A stretch of 64,000 bases of DNA, taken from Digitaria exilis (taxonomy: Eukaryota > Streptophyta > Magnoliopsida > Poales > Poaceae). The DNA lies in NCBI GenBank assembly GCA_015342445.1, contig JACEFO010001274.1:1-64000 (forward strand). Reading direction: 5' to 3'. The position numbers and the translations under genes are program-made. The first letter of the stretch is position 1. Each line of letters opens with the position of its first letter. The notes below the pieces were generated by a model, which saw nothing but the letters and a program-made list of their open reading frames with translations, was not told the DNA's origin and did no database searches. This document shows, one piece after another, positions 59,902 to 64,000 of this stretch.

Positions 59902-61136
59902 AGTTGTTTCTCTTATCTCGTTCGCTTGATACTGCCGTGTCCTCGCGTAGAGGGTTTAAACTTTGAACTTGGGGAGCTCCGCTTGATGGGGCTCTCGTAC
60001 TTTGGATGCTTGTAATAATTAGCTTACTTCCTGCTTTTTATTTTCCTTTTGTCACCTTTTTTAACACCGTACTCATGGGTTTTCTGATTTCTTTGTGGTT
60101 ATACGCCCTGCCAACCCCCGAGTGGTGCCTATCTTCCAGTTTCTTAGCAAACTGGTTGGGAGGTGCCACTGAGATAGCCTTTGTGGGGTTACCTTTGTTT
60201 CTGATGATGGATTTTTGCTTAGTTGCCCCCGAGCTCTTGAGCTCGGGTGCGAGGTGGGCAAAGCGGATCTTGGAGTTCTGTGGAGGCCCCGAGTCCTCTC
60301 GAGCCCTTGAGCTCAGGTGTGAGGTGGCAAAGCGGACCCTGCAGTTCCGCCGAGCCCCCGAGCCCACGAATGTGCGAGCGCTTCGAACTCTTCCTAGGTT
60401 CAGTACGCTCTGAGGGAGGTAGCTTCGGGAAGCTAGGCCTTCGAGCCCCTAAGACCGTTGAGCCCAGACCCGAGCTTCATGTCCCTGGAGGTCTGGGTAC
60501 CGATCAGGCTTTGGCCAGGTCATCTTCGAGGCCCCGAGCCTCTGCGCGAGGTCGCAAGCATCGCGCTTAGGTGCTGCCGACATCTGGCCGTGGATTCCTG
60601 CAAAACCACAGATCCCACGGGCCCAAAATACAGTTAGTTTCATCTCTTTGAGCTGCGTTCTTGGCAACACTTTTGTGTATTCATGGCCTGACTCTCGCAA
60701 AAGAATCAACCCAGTGCGGTTACATTTGATTGGGCACGTTGGCAGGGCTGGCTATCCGGCTCGGCAGCCGTGCGAGCCGTAGCCGTGGGGGCGTAGGCTA
60801 TCGCAATGTGGCTGTGCTGGATGTCCCTGCCCACCCTTTTGACGGTGCCAGGGTTTCTTTAGAAAAAGAAGGAATCGTAAAAAATGGCAACAAATTTGAT
60901 CGAAAAGGGAGTGCAGAGAGTTCACTTATCTGGCCGGCTTGAGGCCCGAGGGAGGGCTTCCACGGCCGCCCCTGTTGGGTCTTCTGCAGGTGACGAGGAG
61001 TTGGTGCAGCGTTGTGCACCTGCAGCTGGTCCGCGGCCGTGTCGTGACCAGGGACTCGCGGTTACTGTGGGGTCGAAGGCTTGCGTCGGCGGTAGCGCCC
61101 CTGGAGGCGGGGTTTCGGCGGTTGAGCGACGGTTTC
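59902..61136 (+). other. Element E 3' region, cut by LTR D
   Basis: Non-coding. Contains short direct repeats (gagctcgggtgcgaggtg and variants, 60230-60330) and ends at ggtttc, where LTR D starts. E's own 3' LTR is not seen before the window ends. Confidence 0.45.
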
Positions 61137-61401
61137 TGTGACATCTCTGATGTCAAAAGACTTAAAAAGTGCAATTAAATCAACGCAACAGGGAATTATG
61201 GGTTGAAATTCAAAAAAAAAAATCCATCCAAAATTCAATTTTTTAATTCAGAAACAAGGGTTGTTTGGACACCCAACTGAAATCTCAAGACTTGGGTGCT
61301 GAACTTAAAAATCTCAGACCAAAAGAGTAGTTGTCATCACCTACAGCCCTTCGCGACAACCTCGCCACGGCGTTCGTTCCGCTCGATAACCCTCGAGCGG
61401 G

Positions 61402-61528
61402 GATGTCCGTCACGATCGAGCTATGTCCGTGACGATCGAGCCTAGTCAGTATTGTCCGTGACGATCGAGCTATGTCCGTGACGATCGAGCTATGTCCGTC
61501 ACGATCGAGCCTAGCCAGTAGTTTCCGT
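61402..61528. repeat. Short tandem repeat in LTR D (20-30 bp unit)
   Basis: Six copies of tgtccgt(g/c)acgatcgagc, some extended by ctagtcagtat, with gatcgagc spaced 20-30 bp. Confidence 0.85.
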
Positions 61529-61552
61529 CACGATTCGAGGCCGCACGATAGG

Positions 61553-61765
61553 ACCCTCGAGGCCCCGACGTTCCGGCACGCTCGAGGCTCCGCAGCCAAG
61601 CTCGAGGACTCACCCTCGAGCGACGTTCCGTCACGCTCGAGGCTCCGCAGCCAAGCTCGAGGGGGCACTTACCCTCGAGCGACGTTCCGTCACGCTCGAG
61701 GCTTCGCAGCCAAGCTCGAGGGGGGCACTCACCCTCGAGTGGCGTTTCCGACCATTCGAGGCTCG
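61553..61765. repeat. ~60-bp tandem repeat in LTR D, four copies
   Basis: Units begin ccctcgag at about 61553, 61612, 61671 and 61731, each with gacgttccg, cacgctcgaggct and gcagccaagctcgag; the last is the most diverged. The motif ctcgag and gctcgag recur many times. Confidence 0.85.
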
Positions 61766-63936
61766 GCAAGCTCGAGCTTGCGGTTCAAGCTCGAAGCGCC
61801 GTAGCGCCTGGTCGAAGTGCCTGGTCCAAGCTCGAAAGTTGTGTCCCACACCTCAGACCCCAACTTTTAATTTTACCCGTTTCGAAGTTCAGTTCGAATT
61901 TTTGGAGAAAATTCGAATTTGGAAATCGGAGCTCCACGGGCATGCTACAGTGCCCCTGGCGCGCGCTGCGCTGGCCGGAGCTCGGCCGCCACGTGGCCGG
62001 CGAGCGGCGCAGGCGGCGCTGAGCTGGCCAAGCCGCGGCGGACGCTGGCGCTTGTCGCCTAGCTCTTGTCTGGCCACTCCCGAGCCATCACTTCGCCGCT
62101 GTCGCCTCGCCTTGCCTCGCGCCGCGGAGCGCCATCATACGGTCGCGCGCCGCCGTGGCCGCACGCGCGCTCGCGCCGCGCCGAGCGCACTGCAGGCGGT
62201 AGAGTCCATTCGCGTCGCGCCAAAGCCTTTGCTGAGGATCTCCACTTCTTCACGCGATGATCTTTGACGCCCAACCGCGCGTGTGCGCTCTGTTCGAGTT
62301 CGCCGCGCCATCAATGGCGACCGCGACAGCCACCCACGCGCTCGCACGCTCCCGAGGCCGCACAGTGCCTCCCTTGCGTGCTCAATCACTCCACCAAGCA
62401 CTCACACCCCTCCTCTCACTCGCTCACTTGGCCATTTCCACTTCCCCGCGCTCGCTCGGTCTTCTTCTTCCTCGCGCCGTGCGAACCGAGCCGAGCTTCT
62501 CCGAGAAATTCGCCCTCCACACTCCACCATTCCCAAGTTCGTCCCGCACAAAGCTAGCCCTCTACTCCAGCTCCATTTTCCCCCATTTTCCCCAAGCTAT
62601 TGTCCCTTCTCCGGCGAGAATTCGTGAATTCCCCCAAATCGCGATTTTCGGCCACCGGAGCACCCGCACGTCGAGCCCCTACTCCGAGCCGTCCCCGAGG
62701 TCAACCGAGCACGCCATTGGCTTCCTCGAGCTCCACTGGTGCTCTAGGACCCCTCGAACCTCGGCGAACGACCCCGAGCTCACCGGCGTAGAAGCCGCGG
62801 CGGCCGCGCCGCCACCACCTCGTCGCCGGCGAAACTCCGACCATCCCCGGCCTCCAAACCGTCCCCAAACGACTCGTGGTGAGCCCAGGAAGCTTTTCCC
62901 CCACTTCCCCGAGCCTAGTTCGCCGCCGTTTGGCCGGCGCAACTCCGGCGAGAGCCGAGGGCCTTTCTTCATCGTCTTCGTTTGTCTAGGGGTCTCTGCG
63001 TAAAAGTTCAGGGACTCGTTCACGAAGTTTTGAAAGTTCTAGGGTTCCCTGCGAAAATAGATTCTTAAAACTAGATTTGTTTTTCCCGAATCTTGTAAAA
63101 TCCATTAAAAATCGTAAAAAAATCAGAAAAATGCACAAAAATACTCTCTGGATTCGTGAGAGTCTAAACTACAATCTCTATTAGACATGTTTATACTTTT
63201 GATGAACTGTTTTTAAGCTAAAATTCAAACTATTAAAATGGAAAGTAGTGCACCATTTCAAATCCAGAGCTCCGCTAGGGTTGAGCTTTGGATATGTTGT
63301 GTGTAGTGACTTTGGACAGCTTGTATCCAAAGGGGACCTAAAAATATGAACTGTAGCTCCAGTTATAAATTAAAATGTTTTTTCTGTCTTTTTGCAGTGC
63401 AGAAATCTTTAAAAATAATCTGTGCAGTGAAAAATCACCATTTTGCTCCAGAGGACTAAAAACTTGTTAGCACACCTGTGAAAAATGAAAAACTTAATTT
63501 TTGCTCTGTTTAGGCTAGCAAATAAATAAATATGTGTTTTTGGATAGGAATTTATTGAGGACTACCCAAGGGTTATTTTGAGCCACCACTTGGCCAGAGC
63601 CCTCCTTGTACTTATGACTAGCTTTGGTAGGAAGATTTCCTAAATTGGATGTATTTCCAATTTTATATGAATTTATTTCATTTCTGCAGGCAGCAGATTG
63701 AATTAATTTTAATAAATTATGTGTAGCTCAGATTTAGCTAAATTTTGGAGTGAGCTTAGCTCTTATACTCCAGTAGCTGTCATAAAGTTTATAGATAAAA
63801 ATGATGAGCAGAAAAGGAGAAACAAAAATGCGAAGTAATCTAGATGGAAATCGATTTATATAAAAGAATAAACCTTTTTGTAGTTAGTTAGAATAAAATA
63901 AATGGAATCTGAAATTCCAGAACAGCCACCCTAAGT

Positions 63937-64000
63937 TATGCATCTCATGTAGAAGGCGCCATCCCGGACGGCAACTACCACCTCATTCCCGCAGACGAGG
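63937..64000 (+). other. Start of the conserved coding-like segment in LTR D
   Basis: ASHVEGAIPDGNYHLIPADE in the frame of the B and C segments, cut by the window end. Confidence 0.55.

Larger units (their letters stand above)
61137..64000 (+). mobile_element. Element D: Tekay-like LTR, incomplete at the window edge
   Basis: Starts TGTGACATCTCTGATG and follows the same plan as B: gacacccaactgaaatctcaag near the start, a GC-rich block (61920-62960), then A/T-rich DNA with ttattgaggactacccaag and the coding-like segment at the end of the window. The sequence differs from B and C enough to be a third family. Orientation is plus. The open frame 62257-63003 lies in the GC-rich block and has no domain. 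Confidence 0.8.

Noticed and set aside
1..64000. tRNA, rRNA, organelle insertions or microRNA genes
   Set aside because: I saw no cloverleaf with a conserved B box, no rRNA words and no plastid or mitochondrial gene pieces. A covariance-model scan could not be run.

Overview
This window is plant nuclear DNA, from a grass (Poaceae), and looks like the border between a centromeric satellite block and gene-poor pericentromeric DNA. The evidence is a satellite that resembles the grass CentC/CentO family, a CRM-type centromeric retrotransposon, Tekay/Del gypsy elements with ~4 kb LTRs, a Sirevirus-like LTR with palindromic motifs, L1-type LINEs, CACTA and Mutator elements, and one host gene with spliceosomal introns. 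I cannot name the species.

Layout: (1) 1-3450, eleven ~314-bp satellite monomers, each a diverged dimer of two ~157-bp halves. (2) 3451-25485, a decayed CRM-lineage element (A) starting flush against the satellite; its 3' LTR is split by (3) 9807-24913, a 15.1-kb Tekay-lineage element (B) with two full LTRs and a broken gag-pol. (4) 25486-33688, small DNA transposons (Harbinger-like MITE, CACTA, another MITE) and a decayed FAR1/Mutator transposase gene. (5) 33689-37708, a reverse-strand solo LTR (C) of a third gypsy family. (6) 37709-43770, a Ty1/copia gag-pol relic split by a LINE that is itself split by a second LINE. (7) 44231-46616, a Sirevirus-like LTR with six pairs of 17-bp palindromes and a nested Mutator MITE flanked by a perfect 9-bp duplication. 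(8) 47765-53601, minus strand, an apparently intact three-exon CASP-like membrane protein gene (CASPL5A type) whose 5.1-kb first intron carries a LINE with another LINE nested in it. (9) 54405-61136, a non-autonomous gypsy-type element (E) with a coiled-coil gag-like gene. (10) 61137-64000, the start of another Tekay-like LTR (D) that runs off the window.

The elements record a relative order: satellite, then CRM A, then Tekay B; copia, then LINE 1, then LINE 2; Sirevirus LTR, then Mutator MITE; CASPL5A intron, then LINE 3, then LINE 4. The only gene that looks functional for the plant is CASPL5A. The strongest candidates for something undescribed are a coding-like segment kept inside the LTRs of three diverged Tekay families, a nearby conserved hairpin that sits inside a possible mini-intron, and the dimeric CentC-like satellite with its block structure.
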